Of a DNA stretch of 64,000 bases, positions 26,398-35,656 are shown in pieces. The position numbers were made by a program, and so were the translations under genes. The notes beneath the pieces are model-generated. The model saw only the letters and a list, made by a program, of their open reading frames with translations, did no database searches and was not told the origin of the DNA. This stretch comes from Salipiger mucosus DSM 16094. GTDB lineage: Bacteria; Pseudomonadota; Alphaproteobacteria; Rhodobacterales; Rhodobacteraceae. The stretch lies in contig NZ_KE557284.1 of the NCBI RefSeq assembly GCF_000442255.1, forward strand, positions 98,822 to 162,821, written 5' to 3'. Positions within the stretch are counted from its first letter, which is position 1. Each line of letters opens with the position of its first letter.

Positions 26398-26896
26398 TCT
26401 GCAGATCCTCGCCATCCTCCTGGTCGCGGCCGGTGATGGCATCGAGGATGTTCAGCGCGAAGCGGATCGCCAGCAGGCCGAAGCCGAGGGGCAGCATGGC
26501 ATAGGGATAGACCATCGGCGTGCCGAAGCTCGACGAGACCCGCTCGCCGTATTCCCAGGCCTGGTAGGCCATCAGGAAGCCGCGCCACGCCATGATCCCC
26601 GAGAAGACGACCCCGAAGGCGCCGATGATCATGCGGTTCACCCGCTGGGCGCCCCGTCCCATCATGTCGGAGAAAAAGGAAATCCGGATGTGGCTGTCGG
26701 TCCGCTGCACGTCGGCCGCCGTCATGACCGCGACGTAGACGATCAGGAAGGTGTTGACCTCGAGCGACCACGAGGTCGGTGCCGTGAAGAGGTAGCGCAT
26801 GATCGCGTCGTAGCAGATCGTGATCACCATGAAGGCGAGAACGAATTGGCCGCCGACGCGGGTCAGCTTCTCGATACCGTCGATGATCCGTCGCAT
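26390..26896 (-). CDS. TRAP transporter small permease (DctQ)
   Basis: A 168-residue protein with four hydrophobic helices, the usual DctQ size. Segments WSLEVNTFLIVYVAVMTAAD and SHIRISFFSDMMG are family-like. It partners the DctM and DctP genes upstream on the same strand; the order M-P-Q is less common than P-Q-M. The stop codon overlaps the start of the decayed aconitase-family gene by 8 bases. Confidence 0.9.
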   Translation of the reverse strand: MRRIIDGIEKLTRVGGQFVLAFMVITICYDAIMRYLFTAPTSWSLEVNTFLIVYVAVMTAADVQRTDSHIRISFFSDMMGRGAQRVNRMIIGAFGVVFSGIMAWRGFLMAYQAWEYGERVSSSFGTPMVYPYAMLPLGFGLLAIRFALNILDAITGRDQEDGEDLQNV

Positions 26897-26972
26897 GAGC
26901 GCATCCTTCTGTCGCGTTGGTCGGTCGTGTCCGCAGGCGGGGCGGCAACCCCGCCTGCGGCCGTGGTCTGGA

Positions 26973-28010
26973 TCAGGCCTCGTTGCCCATGGCGAGCGCG
27001 ATGGCGCGTTCGCCGACCTCCGGGCCGACTTCCTCGATCCATGCCTCGTGCACGGACTGGGAGGCTTCCTGGAGCGTGGCGATGTCTTCCTCGGAGGGCT
27101 CGACGATCTCGAGGCCGGCCTCCTCGATCATGGGCCAGTACTCGTCCTTGTAGATCACGTCGTTCGAGTAGGCGGCGCCGTTTTCCTCGAACCAGGCGCC
27201 GGCCTCCTCGAAGGCGGCCTGTTCGTCTTCGCCCATGCTGTCCCAGCGCTGGGTCGTGGTGAACAGGCCGATGCCGTAGGCCGTCATCGGCAGCTTGTAG
27301 GCGACGTCGAGCTGCTCCTGCAGCGAGCGGCCGATGATCGTCGAGATGTTGGCGACCGCCGCGTCGACCGTGCCGCGCTGAAGCGCCAGGTAGAGTTCCG
27401 ACGAGGGGATGCGCACGGCCCCGGCGCCGAAGCCCTCGATCAGCTTGGTGGCCTCGAAGCTCACCACGCGGACCTTCTTGCCGCCCACCTCGGCGATCGA
27501 GTGGATCGGGCCGGCGTCGGTCGACCAGATGTATTCCGGCTCGAGGATGTTGCCCATCATGGAGACCATGTAGAGGTCTTCCTTGGCCAGTTCCTCGTTC
27601 ACGAGATCGAACAGCGGCGCGCCCTTCGCGATGCGACCCGGGTTCTCATAGAGGGCCTCGACGACGCCCGGCAGGCCGGTGATCCCGAGGATCGGGATCG
27701 AGCGGGTGACGTAGGAGGTCGTGTGGAACATGAAGTCGATCGTGCCGGCGCGCAGCGCGGGCAGCTGCTCGTCCGCCTTCAGCAGCTTGCCGCTGTCGTA
27801 GTAGTCGACATTGACCGCGTCCGAGGCGTTGAGCCGCTCGACGAAGCCGGCCGAGCCGTAGGACAGCGCCTTGTAGCTGGGCGGCAGATAGCTCACGCCG
27901 GTCAGCGTGGTTTGCGCGGCCGCCGGGCTGGCGAAGCCGCCGAGCCCCAGGGCGGTGCCGCCCATCAGCAGGCCTGAATTGGTCAGGAACGTGCGTCTTG
28001 TCTGGGTCAT
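26973..28010 (-). CDS. TRAP transporter substrate-binding protein (DctP), Tat-exported
   Basis: A 345-residue extracytoplasmic solute receptor. The leader has a twin-arginine motif (RR at residues 5-6, TRRTFLTNSG) and a cleavage region near ASPAAAQ, so export is likely through Tat. The DctP fold follows, with the C-terminal half containing the conserved region GGKKVRVVSFEATKLIEGFG and LYLALQRGTVDAAVANIS. It delivers a carboxylate to DctQM. A GAGGAGGAGAA ribosome site precedes the ATG. Confidence 0.9.
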   Translation of the reverse strand: MTQTRRTFLTNSGLLMGGTALGLGGFASPAAAQTTLTGVSYLPPSYKALSYGSAGFVERLNASDAVNVDYYDSGKLLKADEQLPALRAGTIDFMFHTTSYVTRSIPILGITGLPGVVEALYENPGRIAKGAPLFDLVNEELAKEDLYMVSMMGNILEPEYIWSTDAGPIHSIAEVGGKKVRVVSFEATKLIEGFGAGAVRIPSSELYLALQRGTVDAAVANISTIIGRSLQEQLDVAYKLPMTAYGIGLFTTTQRWDSMGEDEQAAFEEAGAWFEENGAAYSNDVIYKDEYWPMIEEAGLEIVEPSEEDIATLQEASQSVHEAWIEEVGPEVGERAIALAMGNEA

Positions 28011-28044
28011 TTCGTTCTCCTCCTCTTGGTGAAACGACAGGTGG

Positions 28045-29340
28045 TCAGAGCAGTCCCGGCAGCCAGAGGCTGATCTCCGGGAACAGGATGAAGATCATCA
28101 GCATCACGAACTGGACGATGACGAAGGGCACGACGGAGCGGATGATCTCTTCGACCTCGAGCTGGGGGCAGACCCCCTTCAAGGCGTAGAGATTGAGCCC
28201 CACAGGCGGCGTCACCACCGCGATCTCGAGGTTCATCACCAGCACGATGCCGAACCACAGCGGGTCGTAGCCGAGGGTCGTGACGAGCGGCAGAAGGATC
28301 GGCGTCGTGACGACGATCAGCGACACGGCGTCGACGAGCATGCCCAGCAGCACTAGCGCGATCATGATCAGCGTCAGGATGGCCCAGGCGGGCAGGTCGG
28401 TCGCGGTCAGGGCCGCCGAGACGGTTTCGGGCACCCGGACGAGGTTCAGGTAATCGCCGAAGATCTTGGCCGAGCCGATGATCAGCATGATCGCGCCCGA
28501 GACCTTGATCGAGCTCTTGAAGATGTCGAGCGCGGTCTTCCAGTCGAGACAGCGGAAAATGACGGCGGCGATGAAGATCGCGCCCGCGGCGCCGAAGGCT
28601 GCCGCCTCTGAGGGGGTCGCGATGCCGGTGTAGATCGCGCCGAGAACGATGATGACCAGCAGCATGGCGTGCCAGATGTTCCCGAGCGACCGGATCTTCT
28701 CGGCCATGGCGGGCTTCGGGCCATCCATCGCCGGGGCCTGGTCGGGGTTCCTGAGCACGCGCAGGTAGATGTAGACCGACAGGGCGAGCGCCAGCGCGAA
28801 GCCGGGAAGGATGCCGCCGATGAAGAGGGCGCCAACGGAGACGCCCGAGACGGCGCCGTAGATGATGAAGGGCACCGAGGGCGGGATCAGCATCGCGAGC
28901 GCCCCCGAGGAGGCGACGGAGCCGGCCGCGAGCTTGCGCGAGTATCCGCGTTCGAGCATCTGCGGCACGGCGATGGAGCCGACCGCCGCGACGCCTGCGA
29001 CCGACACGCCCGAGACCGCGCCGAAAATCGCCGAGGCTCCGACCGTGGCGATCGCGAGCCCGCCGCGCAGCCATTGCAGCCAGAGCGACGCCGCGTGGAA
29101 CAGGTTTCGTCCCACCGGCGTTGCGCCCAGGACGTTGCCCATCAGGATGAAGAGTGGCAGGGCAATCAGCTCGAAGCTGTTGAGCTGACCGAAGAAGGAC
29201 GTCGGCGCGAAGAAGAAGGCGATGGACCCGCGGGCCATCCAGAGGCCGAGGAGCCCGGAGGCGCCGAGTGCCAGGAAGATCGGAGCGCCGGCCCCGATGA
29301 GTCCGAGCAGGACCACCACAACGATAGTCGGTTCGATCAT
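28045..29340 (-). CDS. TRAP transporter large permease (DctM)
   Basis: A 431-residue polytopic protein with about 12 helices, full DctM length. PLFILMGNVLGATPVGRNLF, SGVSVAGVAAVGSIAVPQM and PPSVPFIIYGAVSGVSVGALF are signature DctM segments. It is the sodium-coupled permease of the same TRAP system as the following DctP and DctQ. It lies 103 bases below a CoA-transferase gene, consistent with one operon. Confidence 0.93.
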   Translation of the reverse strand: MIEPTIVVVVLLGLIGAGAPIFLALGASGLLGLWMARGSIAFFFAPTSFFGQLNSFELIALPLFILMGNVLGATPVGRNLFHAASLWLQWLRGGLAIATVGASAIFGAVSGVSVAGVAAVGSIAVPQMLERGYSRKLAAGSVASSGALAMLIPPSVPFIIYGAVSGVSVGALFIGGILPGFALALALSVYIYLRVLRNPDQAPAMDGPKPAMAEKIRSLGNIWHAMLLVIIVLGAIYTGIATPSEAAAFGAAGAIFIAAVIFRCLDWKTALDIFKSSIKVSGAIMLIIGSAKIFGDYLNLVRVPETVSAALTATDLPAWAILTLIMIALVLLGMLVDAVSLIVVTTPILLPLVTTLGYDPLWFGIVLVMNLEIAVVTPPVGLNLYALKGVCPQLEVEEIIRSVVPFVIVQFVMLMIFILFPEISLWLPGLL

Positions 29341-29443
29341 GGGGCCTGCCCCACGGTTTGTCCGTGCATGTCTGTTCTCCTCCCGTGCGAGCCGCGCGTG
29401 ACGCGGAGCTCGGCTTTGATGTCCGGCCTGCCTTCGGCGCGGC

Positions 29444-30634
29444 CTAGATCACGCCCCGGTCGCGCAGCGCGCTTATCCTGTCGGCGTCGTAGTGCAGCAC
29501 CGACGACAGGACGTCGTCGGTATCCTGGCCCAGCTCCGGCCCCAGCGCGCGGATCTCTCCCGGGCTCTCGGAGAGGCGCGGGAAGACGTTCTGCATGGCC
29601 AGCGTGCCGCGTTTCGGATCGGGCACCCGGACGATGCTCTGCCGTGCCTCGAAATGCGGGTCGTCGATCATGTCGGCGGCCGTGTAGGCGAGGCCCACTG
29701 GCACGCCCGCCTCGGCAAGGCGGTCGACGATCTCCTGCGCCGGCACGGTCCGCGTCCACTCCCCGACGCGGGCGTCCAGCTCCTCCTGGTTGCGGCCGCG
29801 GGCCTGGTGATCGGCGTAGCGCTCGTCCGTCGCCAGCTCGGGCGCGCCCATGACCTCGCAGAGCCGCGCGAAGACGGTGTCCTGGTTCGCGCCGATGATG
29901 ACCTCCTTGCCGTCGGCGGTCGGATAGGCGTTGGACGGGGCGATGCCGGGCAGGGCGGAGCCGAAGCGCTCGCGTATGTGGCCGCCGGAGTCGTATTCGG
30001 CGACGAGCGCCTCGGTCAGCCCGAGGACCGCCTCGTAGATCGCGCTGTCGACGACCTGGCCCTTGCCGGTCGCGTGGCGGTGCTGGAGGGCCAGCAGCAC
30101 TCCCATCGCCGCGTTGAAGCCCGCCATGCTGTCGCCGAGGCTGAGCCCGACCCGCACCGGCGGCCGGTCCGGGTAGCCCGACAGGTATCGCAGCCCGCCC
30201 GCGGCCTCGCAGACCGAGGCAAAGCCCGCCCGGTCGGAGTAGGGGCCGTCCTGCCCGTAGCCCGAGACGCGGGCCATGATCAGGCGCGGATTGACTTCGG
30301 ACAGGGTGTCGAACCCGAGGTCCCAGCGCTCCATCGTGCCCGGACGGAAATTCTCGATCAGGACATCCGCCTCGCCCACGAGGTCCTTGAGGACCGCCTG
30401 GCCCTCTTCGGTGCGAAGGTCGAGCGTGATCGAGCGCTTGCCGCGCGCGATGACAGACCACCAGACGGGGTCGCCGTCAGCGTCGGGGCGGCCCCACTGC
30501 CGCATCGCGTCGCCCTTGCCGGGCGGTTCGACCTTGATCACCTCCGCGCCGAAGTCGGCCAGAATCTGCCCGCAGTACGGTCCGGCGATCAGCTGGCCGA
30601 GTTCGACAACACGGACGCCCGTCAGTGGCCCCAT
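29444..30634 (-). CDS. Family III CoA-transferase (CaiB/BaiF)
   Basis: A 396-residue formyl-CoA/succinyl-CoA transferase-like enzyme. The N-terminal GVRVVELGQLIAGPYCG and GAEVIKVEPPGKGDAMR are diagnostic. Asp after SIITLDLRTEEG is at the family's usual place; the catalytic Asp region (DVLIENFRPGTMERWDLG) is also present. It would move CoA onto a carboxylic acid imported by the TRAP system. With an aconitase-type dehydratase and an HMG-CoA-lyase-like gene in the same run, the original pathway was probably CoA activation and cleavage of a branched hydroxy-dicarboxylate. The start at 30634 is chosen over an extension that lacks family similarity. Confidence 0.9.
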   Translation of the reverse strand: MGPLTGVRVVELGQLIAGPYCGQILADFGAEVIKVEPPGKGDAMRQWGRPDADGDPVWWSVIARGKRSITLDLRTEEGQAVLKDLVGEADVLIENFRPGTMERWDLGFDTLSEVNPRLIMARVSGYGQDGPYSDRAGFASVCEAAGGLRYLSGYPDRPPVRVGLSLGDSMAGFNAAMGVLLALQHRHATGKGQVVDSAIYEAVLGLTEALVAEYDSGGHIRERFGSALPGIAPSNAYPTADGKEVIIGANQDTVFARLCEVMGAPELATDERYADHQARGRNQEELDARVGEWTRTVPAQEIVDRLAEAGVPVGLAYTAADMIDDPHFEARQSIVRVPDPKRGTLAMQNVFPRLSESPGEIRALGPELGQDTDDVLSSVLHYDADRISALRDRGVI

Positions 30635-30719
30635 CACGAATTCTCCTCCCTGCCTCCCGAACAAATTATGTCAGCCTTTCAGAAGGCACATTCCAAACTT
30701 CGCCAAGTCAGTCGGCGAT

Positions 30720-30738
30720 CTTGAACAATTGTTTCAAG
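30720..30738. promoter_or_regulatory. Palindrome upstream of the CoA-transferase/TRAP run
   Basis: CTTGAACAATTGTTTCAAG is a near-perfect inverted repeat with CTTGAA and TTCAAG arms. It lies 86 bases upstream of the CoA-transferase start, in the gap shared with the MYG1 gene (30635-30973), in an AT-richer setting. It is a likely operator for an unidentified dimeric regulator; the Lrp and LysR genes nearby are candidates but no pairing can be shown. Confidence 0.5.
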
Positions 30739-30973
30739 AATTGGGCCGCTTTTGGCAGATCGCGCCTGGGTGAGCCTTGGCAGGGCCTTGCCGGGCAAGC
30801 AGGATTCCGGTCGGGCCGGCGGCCCGTGTCCGAGCGGGCTTTCCGGACGGCGGACGTCACGGGACCCCTCTGCGCCGCGGCCGCGTTCACCGCGCCCCTG
30901 ATTTCGCACTGGGAAACCGGAGCAGGGCCTGACACTAGGGGGCGCAGACTTGCCAGACACCAGGACGACCCAG

Positions 30974-31930
30974 ATGACCATCACCACGCTTGTCACTCAC
31001 TCCGGCGGCTTTCATGCGGACGAGGTCCTGTCGACCGTCATCCTCACGCGCCTCTACCCGGAGGCGGAGGTGGTGCGCAGCCGCGCGCCCGAGTGGATCA
31101 CGCCCGCCGAGGGCCGCGTGATCTATGACGTCGGCGGTGCCCATGACCCCGAGGCGGGAATCTTCGACCACCATCAGCGCGAAAGCCCGCTGCGCGAGGA
31201 CGAGACGCCCTTCAGCTCCTTCGGGCTTGTCTGGACGCACTTCGGCATGGACTACCTGCGCAGCTTCGACATCCCCGAGGGCGACCTCGAGAAGATCCAC
31301 GCCTCCTTCGACCGCAGCTTCGTGCTGCCCGTGGACCAGGTCGACAACGGCGTCGTGAGCGTCTCCGACGCGGGCCCGCTCGCCTCGCTGACGCTGCCCG
31401 GCCTGATCGAGACGCTGAAGCCGGTCTTCGATGACACCGACCCCGAGAGCGAGACCCGCGCCTTCCACGCGGCGGTCGGCATCGCGCGGCAGTTCGTCGA
31501 GGCGCGCGTGAACCGCAGCGCCGCCAAGCGCCGCGCCGAGGTCCTGGCCGCCGAGGCCGTTCGCGCCGCGGGCGACAGCCCGATTCTCGAGCTGCCGATG
31601 GGCATGCCCTTCCGCCCCGCCGTGGTCGAGGCCGGGGCCGATCACCTGCTCTTCGTGGTCACCCCGCGCGACGGCGGCGACTGGACGCTGGGCGGCATCC
31701 GCAAGCATGACGAGGGCTTCGAGCAGCGGGCCGATCTCCCGGCCGCCTGGGGCGGTCTCACCGACGCCGAGCTGGAAGAGGTCAGCGGCGTCAAGGGCGC
31801 CAAGTTCTGTCACAAGGCGCTTTTCATCGCCGCCGCCTCGAGCCGCGAGGCGATCATGAAGATGGCGGAGCTGGCGGTGGAAGAGGCGCGCTGCCGCGCG
31901 ACCGAAGGCGGCAGCGCTACCGGCGCCTGA
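30974..31930 (+). CDS. MYG1-family metal-dependent phosphohydrolase/exonuclease
   Basis: A 318-residue protein of the MYG1 (UPF0160) family, related to DHH phosphoesterases. Metal-binding signatures HSGGFHADE (from His9), VGGAHDPEAGIFDHHQ and the central FVLPVDQVDNG are visible. Eukaryotic MYG1 is a 3'-5' RNA exonuclease; the bacterial role is not settled. ATG 30974 gives the usual start MTITTLVTHSGG; an in-frame ATG at 30950 would add eight residues. It is a single-gene unit. Confidence 0.88.
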   Translation: MTITTLVTHSGGFHADEVLSTVILTRLYPEAEVVRSRAPEWITPAEGRVIYDVGGAHDPEAGIFDHHQRESPLREDETPFSSFGLVWTHFGMDYLRSFDIPEGDLEKIHASFDRSFVLPVDQVDNGVVSVSDAGPLASLTLPGLIETLKPVFDDTDPESETRAFHAAVGIARQFVEARVNRSAAKRRAEVLAAEAVRAAGDSPILELPMGMPFRPAVVEAGADHLLFVVTPRDGGDWTLGGIRKHDEGFEQRADLPAAWGGLTDAELEEVSGVKGAKFCHKALFIAAASSREAIMKMAELAVEEARCRATEGGSATGA

Positions 31931-31949
31931 GCGACGCGACGAACGCCAA

Positions 31950-31970
31950 GGGGCAGCGACATGCTGCCCC
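31950..31970 (+). terminator. Hairpin after the MYG1 gene
   Basis: GGGGCAGC (31950-31957) pairs with GCTGCCCC (31963-31970) over a 5-base loop, 19 bases after the stop. No T-tract follows. The rest of the 407-base gap to 32337 holds no recognisable gene except the regulatory site near its end. Confidence 0.5.
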
Positions 31971-32267
31971 CGGGCATTTGCGAAGGTTGTCTGCGCTTCT
32001 GCCCCGGCGGGTGTCCATCGACAGGCCGCAGCCGGGGTCAGCATCGCTTCGGGCGACAGCCCGTAGCGGTCCCGGTCGCGACGATCCAAAACCCGGGAAG
32101 CGCCCGGCGCGAGCGCTCCCCCGCGCAGTCCCAATGAAAATCACTGCCGCGAAAGGCGGGTGCCGCGCCCGGCGCCCGAGGATGCCGGCTGTGCTGCCGC
32201 GGCCGGAGAGCCGCGAGCCGGTGTCGGGGCGGGGCGGGGCAGGCCCCCAATGATCGCCCGATTGACG

Positions 32268-32281
32268 AATTGTCTGGCAAT
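32268..32281. promoter_or_regulatory. Possible FadR/FCD-type GntR operator
   Basis: AATTGTCTGGCAAT carries the TTGTC-GnCAA type dyad bound by many FadR-subfamily GntR regulators. It lies 57 bases upstream of the solitary TRAP binding protein, and the run contains a FadR-type regulator at 34421, so autogenous control of the run is plausible. Confidence 0.45.
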
Positions 32282-32337
32282 CGGACCTTTCGGCTGATAG
32301 CGCGGTCCGCGGAGGAAGTTCTGAAAATGGAGGAATC

Positions 32338-33360
32338 ATGATGTCCAGAGCCCTTGCAGCCGTCCTGACCGGCTCCGTGCTGATCGCGGGTGCCGCGAGC
32401 GCGCAGACCACGCTGCGCATCCAGACGCACCAGTCGCCGGAGTCCACCTCGGGCAAGCTCGTCAAGCAGTTCGTCGAGCAGGTCGAAACCATGTCCGGCG
32501 GTTCGCTGGACATCGAGATGTTCTACAGCTCCGCCGTCGTCGCATCGGCCGAGACCTTCGGGGCCGCCGTGAACGGCATCCTCGACTGCGACATGACCAA
32601 CGCGAGCTACCAGACCGGCATCAACCCGGCCTACCAGTTCGTCGCCGACACGATGGGCGGCTATGACACCCCGCTGCAGTATCTCAGCTGGATCTCCTAC
32701 GGCGGCGGCCGCGAGGCGATCAACGAGCTCTACAACGACAGCGGCATGCAGTTCGTCGGCGCCTACCTCGGCGGGCAGGAGTCGCTCAACTCCTCCACGC
32801 CGCTGAACGGCATCGAGGATCTCGAGGGCTGGAAGTTCCGCTCGCCGCCGGGCATGGAGTCCGAGATCTTCGCCGAGCTGGGCGCGACGCCCGTGGTGAT
32901 GGACTTCACCGAGATCTTCACCGCTCTGGAGACCGGCATCATCGACGGTGCCGACGCCTCGACGCTGGCCAACAACGTGGGCCTCGGCATCTACGACATC
33001 GTCAAGCACACCACGTTCCCCGGCTTCCACTCGATGAGCTCGGACCACCTGGCCTGCAACAAGGACGTCTGGGACGGTCTCGAGCCCGCGCAGCAGGAGA
33101 TCCTGAAGACGGCGATGGACTCGCTGGCGATGAACCTCATGATGCGCACCCTCGTGGAGAACGGCGAGGCGCTGACGAAGCTTCCCGAGCTGGGCGTGAC
33201 CTTCTACGACTGGTCGGCCGAGGATCGCGCCGCCTTCCGCGAGGCCGCCGTCAGCCGCTGGGACGTCTGGGCCGAGAAGACGCCCGAGGCGGGCGAGCTG
33301 GTGCAGAGCCACAAGGACTTCCTCGCGCGGATCGGCCTCGGCGGCTCGTCCGAGGAGTGA
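32338..33360 (+). CDS. TRAP transporter substrate-binding protein (DctP), no permease genes nearby
   Basis: A 340-residue DctP-family receptor with a Sec signal (residues 1-22, GAASAQ cleavage). Typical segments include TTLRIQTHQSPESTSGKLVKQ near the N-terminus (in part: TTLRIQTHQSPES), EGWKFRSPPGMESEIFAELG and FTEIFTALETGIIDGADAS. A strong GGAGGAATC ribosome site precedes the ATG. The next genes are a DenD-like dehydrogenase and a GntR regulator; DctQ and DctM are absent here, so the receptor must use a permease encoded elsewhere or be a remnant of a larger operon. Confidence 0.9.
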   Translation: MMSRALAAVLTGSVLIAGAASAQTTLRIQTHQSPESTSGKLVKQFVEQVETMSGGSLDIEMFYSSAVVASAETFGAAVNGILDCDMTNASYQTGINPAYQFVADTMGGYDTPLQYLSWISYGGGREAINELYNDSGMQFVGAYLGGQESLNSSTPLNGIEDLEGWKFRSPPGMESEIFAELGATPVVMDFTEIFTALETGIIDGADASTLANNVGLGIYDIVKHTTFPGFHSMSSDHLACNKDVWDGLEPAQQEILKTAMDSLAMNLMMRTLVENGEALTKLPELGVTFYDWSAEDRAAFREAAVSRWDVWAEKTPEAGELVQSHKDFLARIGLGGSSEE

Positions 33361-33445
33361 TCCGTCCCGGGACCGCCCTCCGCGGCGGTCCCGTTTCCAG
33401 GACGCGAAAGACACCCAAGACACGCAAGAAAGGACACCCTTCACA

Positions 33446-34411
33446 ATGAATGTCACGATCATCGGCGGTGGCGGCTTCATCGGCCAGAAGGTCGCGCGGA
33501 AACTGGCGGAGCAGGGCAGCCTGCGCGGTCAGCCCATCGACAGCCTGACGCTCGCGGACATCGCCGCGCCCGCTCCCGTGGACGGGCCGTTCCCGGTCGA
33601 GACAACCGCCTGCGACATCACCGACCGCGCCTCGGTCGACGCGCTGATCTCGGCCGACACCGACGTGATCTTCCACTTTGCCGCCGTCGTCTCGTCCCAT
33701 GCCGAGGCCGAGTTCGAGACCGGCATGAAGGTCAACCTCGACGGCACGCTGAACGTGCTCGAACGCTGCCGTGCGCTCGGCACCTGCCCGGTGGTGGTCT
33801 TCACCTCCTCGCTTGCGATCTTCGGCGGCGAGGTGCCGGACCCGATCACCGACCACACGATCCCCAATCCGCAGACCTCCTACGGCATGCAGAAGGCCGT
33901 GGGCGAGCTGCTGCTCAACGATTACTCGCGCCGCGGCTTCGTCGACGGACGGGGCTTCCGCCTGCCGACGATCTCGGTCCGCCCGGGCAAGCCCAACCGC
34001 GCCGCCTCGAGCTTCATGTCCTCGATCATCCGCGAGCCGCTGAACGGCCAGGAGGCGATCTGCCCCGTGGACGAGAGCCAGGAGCATTTCTACCTCTCGC
34101 CGCGCCGCTGCGTGGAGAACCTGATCAAGGGCGCCGAGCTCGACGCCGCGGCCCTCGGCCAGCAGCGCTGCATGACCCTGCCGGGCCAGCGCCTGTCGAT
34201 CCGGCAGATGATCGACGCGCTCACCGCCGTCGCCGGGCCCGAGCCCGCGAAGCTCATCAAGTGGGAGGACCAGCCCGAGATCGCGACGATCGTGCGCGGC
34301 TGGCGCTACGACTACCGCTTCGACAAGGCCTTGGCGCTGGGGCTCGTAGCCGATAACGGGTTCGAGGAGAATGTCCGTTTCTACATGGAAGACGATCTTC
34401 CGAACGCCTGA
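33446..34411 (+). CDS. denD: NAD-dependent D-erythronate dehydrogenase-like epimerase/dehydratase
   Basis: A 321-residue extended short-chain dehydrogenase. The NAD motif IGGGGFIGQ is at residues 6-14, the catalytic Ser is in FTSSLAIFGG (about 121), and Tyr146-Lys150 forms YxxxK (SYGMQK). The sequence GFRLPTISVRPGKPNRAASSF is typical of the DenD group, which oxidises D-erythronate to 2-oxo-tetronate. Full pathway partners (OtnC, OtnI or similar) are not adjacent. It follows the TRAP receptor by 85 bases and precedes the regulator by 9, so the three are probably an operon. Confidence 0.78.
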   Translation: MNVTIIGGGGFIGQKVARKLAEQGSLRGQPIDSLTLADIAAPAPVDGPFPVETTACDITDRASVDALISADTDVIFHFAAVVSSHAEAEFETGMKVNLDGTLNVLERCRALGTCPVVVFTSSLAIFGGEVPDPITDHTIPNPQTSYGMQKAVGELLLNDYSRRGFVDGRGFRLPTISVRPGKPNRAASSFMSSIIREPLNGQEAICPVDESQEHFYLSPRRCVENLIKGAELDAAALGQQRCMTLPGQRLSIRQMIDALTAVAGPEPAKLIKWEDQPEIATIVRGWRYDYRFDKALALGLVADNGFEENVRFYMEDDLPNA

Positions 34412-34420
34412 GGCACGCCG

Positions 34421-35179
34421 ATGCTGAGCCCGATCGTCCAGACGCCGCGTTACCGGCTGGTGGCCGAGGAAATCGCCGCGCGCATCCGCGCCGGCGAGTT
34501 CCCGCCCGACACCAAGATGCCGGCGGACAAGGATCTCGTGGCCCAGCTCGGCGTCAGCCGCACCACCGTGCGCGAGGCGATGATCGCGCTGGAACTGATG
34601 GGCTACGTGGTGACCCGCTACGGTGCGGGCGCCTTCGTGGTCCGCGACCTGCCGCCGGCGCAGAGCGAGACGCCGGGTCTGCCGGGCTACTTCGAGCTGG
34701 TCGAGGCCCGCTTCGTGATCGAGCCCGAGATCGCGGCCACCGCCGCCGGCTCGATCACCCGCGAGGAGATCGCCCAGCTCGAAACCTGCGTCGCGGGGAT
34801 GTGCGACACCAGCCTCAGCTTCGACCGGATCGAGGCGCATGACCGCGAGTTTCACCTCGTGGTCGCGCGTTCGACCGGCAACTCGGTCTTCGTCTCGGTG
34901 GTGACGGAGTTCTGGCGCGTGCGGCAGCGCTACCCTGAATGGACGCGGCTCAACAACCGCCAGAGCGCAGAGGACATCGCGCGCTTCTCGCGCGATGAAC
35001 ACATGGCCATCGTCGAGGGGCTGCTTGCCCGCGATGCCGAGGCCGCCCGCGCCGCCATGGCGCTGCACTGCCGCAACTCGGGCCGGCCGCTGCTCGAACG
35101 CTGGGAGCTGCTCGAGGGAGAGGGCGGCGGCGAGGATGTGCTGCAACGCCTGCGCCGCCGAACGGCCGCAAGCGGCTGA
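34421..35179 (+). CDS. FadR-subfamily GntR transcriptional regulator
   Basis: A 252-residue regulator. The GntR winged helix at about 8-75 includes YRLVAEEIAARIRAGEFPPD and the recognition motif GVSRTTVREAMIALE. The C-terminal FCD ligand domain (about 88-225) carries the metal-linked residues in the pattern EPEIAATAA, DREFHLVVARSTGN and DEHMAIVEGL. It is the natural controller of the receptor-denD run; a candidate operator is at 32268-32281. Confidence 0.9.
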   Translation: MLSPIVQTPRYRLVAEEIAARIRAGEFPPDTKMPADKDLVAQLGVSRTTVREAMIALELMGYVVTRYGAGAFVVRDLPPAQSETPGLPGYFELVEARFVIEPEIAATAAGSITREEIAQLETCVAGMCDTSLSFDRIEAHDREFHLVVARSTGNSVFVSVVTEFWRVRQRYPEWTRLNNRQSAEDIARFSRDEHMAIVEGLLARDAEAARAAMALHCRNSGRPLLERWELLEGEGGGEDVLQRLRRRTAASG

Positions 35180-35656
35180 CTTTCGCCATCCGCGCGGCGC
35201 CGATCGCCCGGATGGTGCGACCGTGTCCTGCGATGCGTCAGGCCACGGCGATCGCGGCAGCTCCGGCGTGGACGATCCTGACGTCATCGGTTCTCTGTCG
35301 GTCGCCTTGCCCGGACCGGGGGCGAAGCCGCGTGTCTCGGTGGCGCGCGAAGAGCTCCAGCCCGGCGCGTCGGCCAGCGCGGCAGGACCATGAAGACCTC
35401 TTCCATCTGCCTGTCGTCCGGTCGGGGCGGAGTCGTCACGGGGCAGGGTCAGCAAGCTTCGTGCCGATGGACACACTGCCAGCGGCCTTCCTGCGCGCGG
35501 CCGCGCAGGCCGACGCGGCGCCGAGCTTGGCGGGCCCAGACTTGCAATTTCCACCGCTGCCCTGTTTCCAAGGGCACGATCGGGTGTAATGAGGCGCCAG
35601 CCATGTCCGCCCCCGTTCCGCTGCCGTGGACGAGGGCCCCGATACGAGGATTGCCC
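35180..35656. other. Intergenic region, 477 bases, no supported gene
   Basis: Between the GntR gene and the transglutaminase-like gene. Several open frames cross it, but none has a start with a ribosome site or a recognisable family, and the third-position pattern changes along the region. It may contain eroded sequence. No terminator with a T-tract was noticed. Confidence 0.4.
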
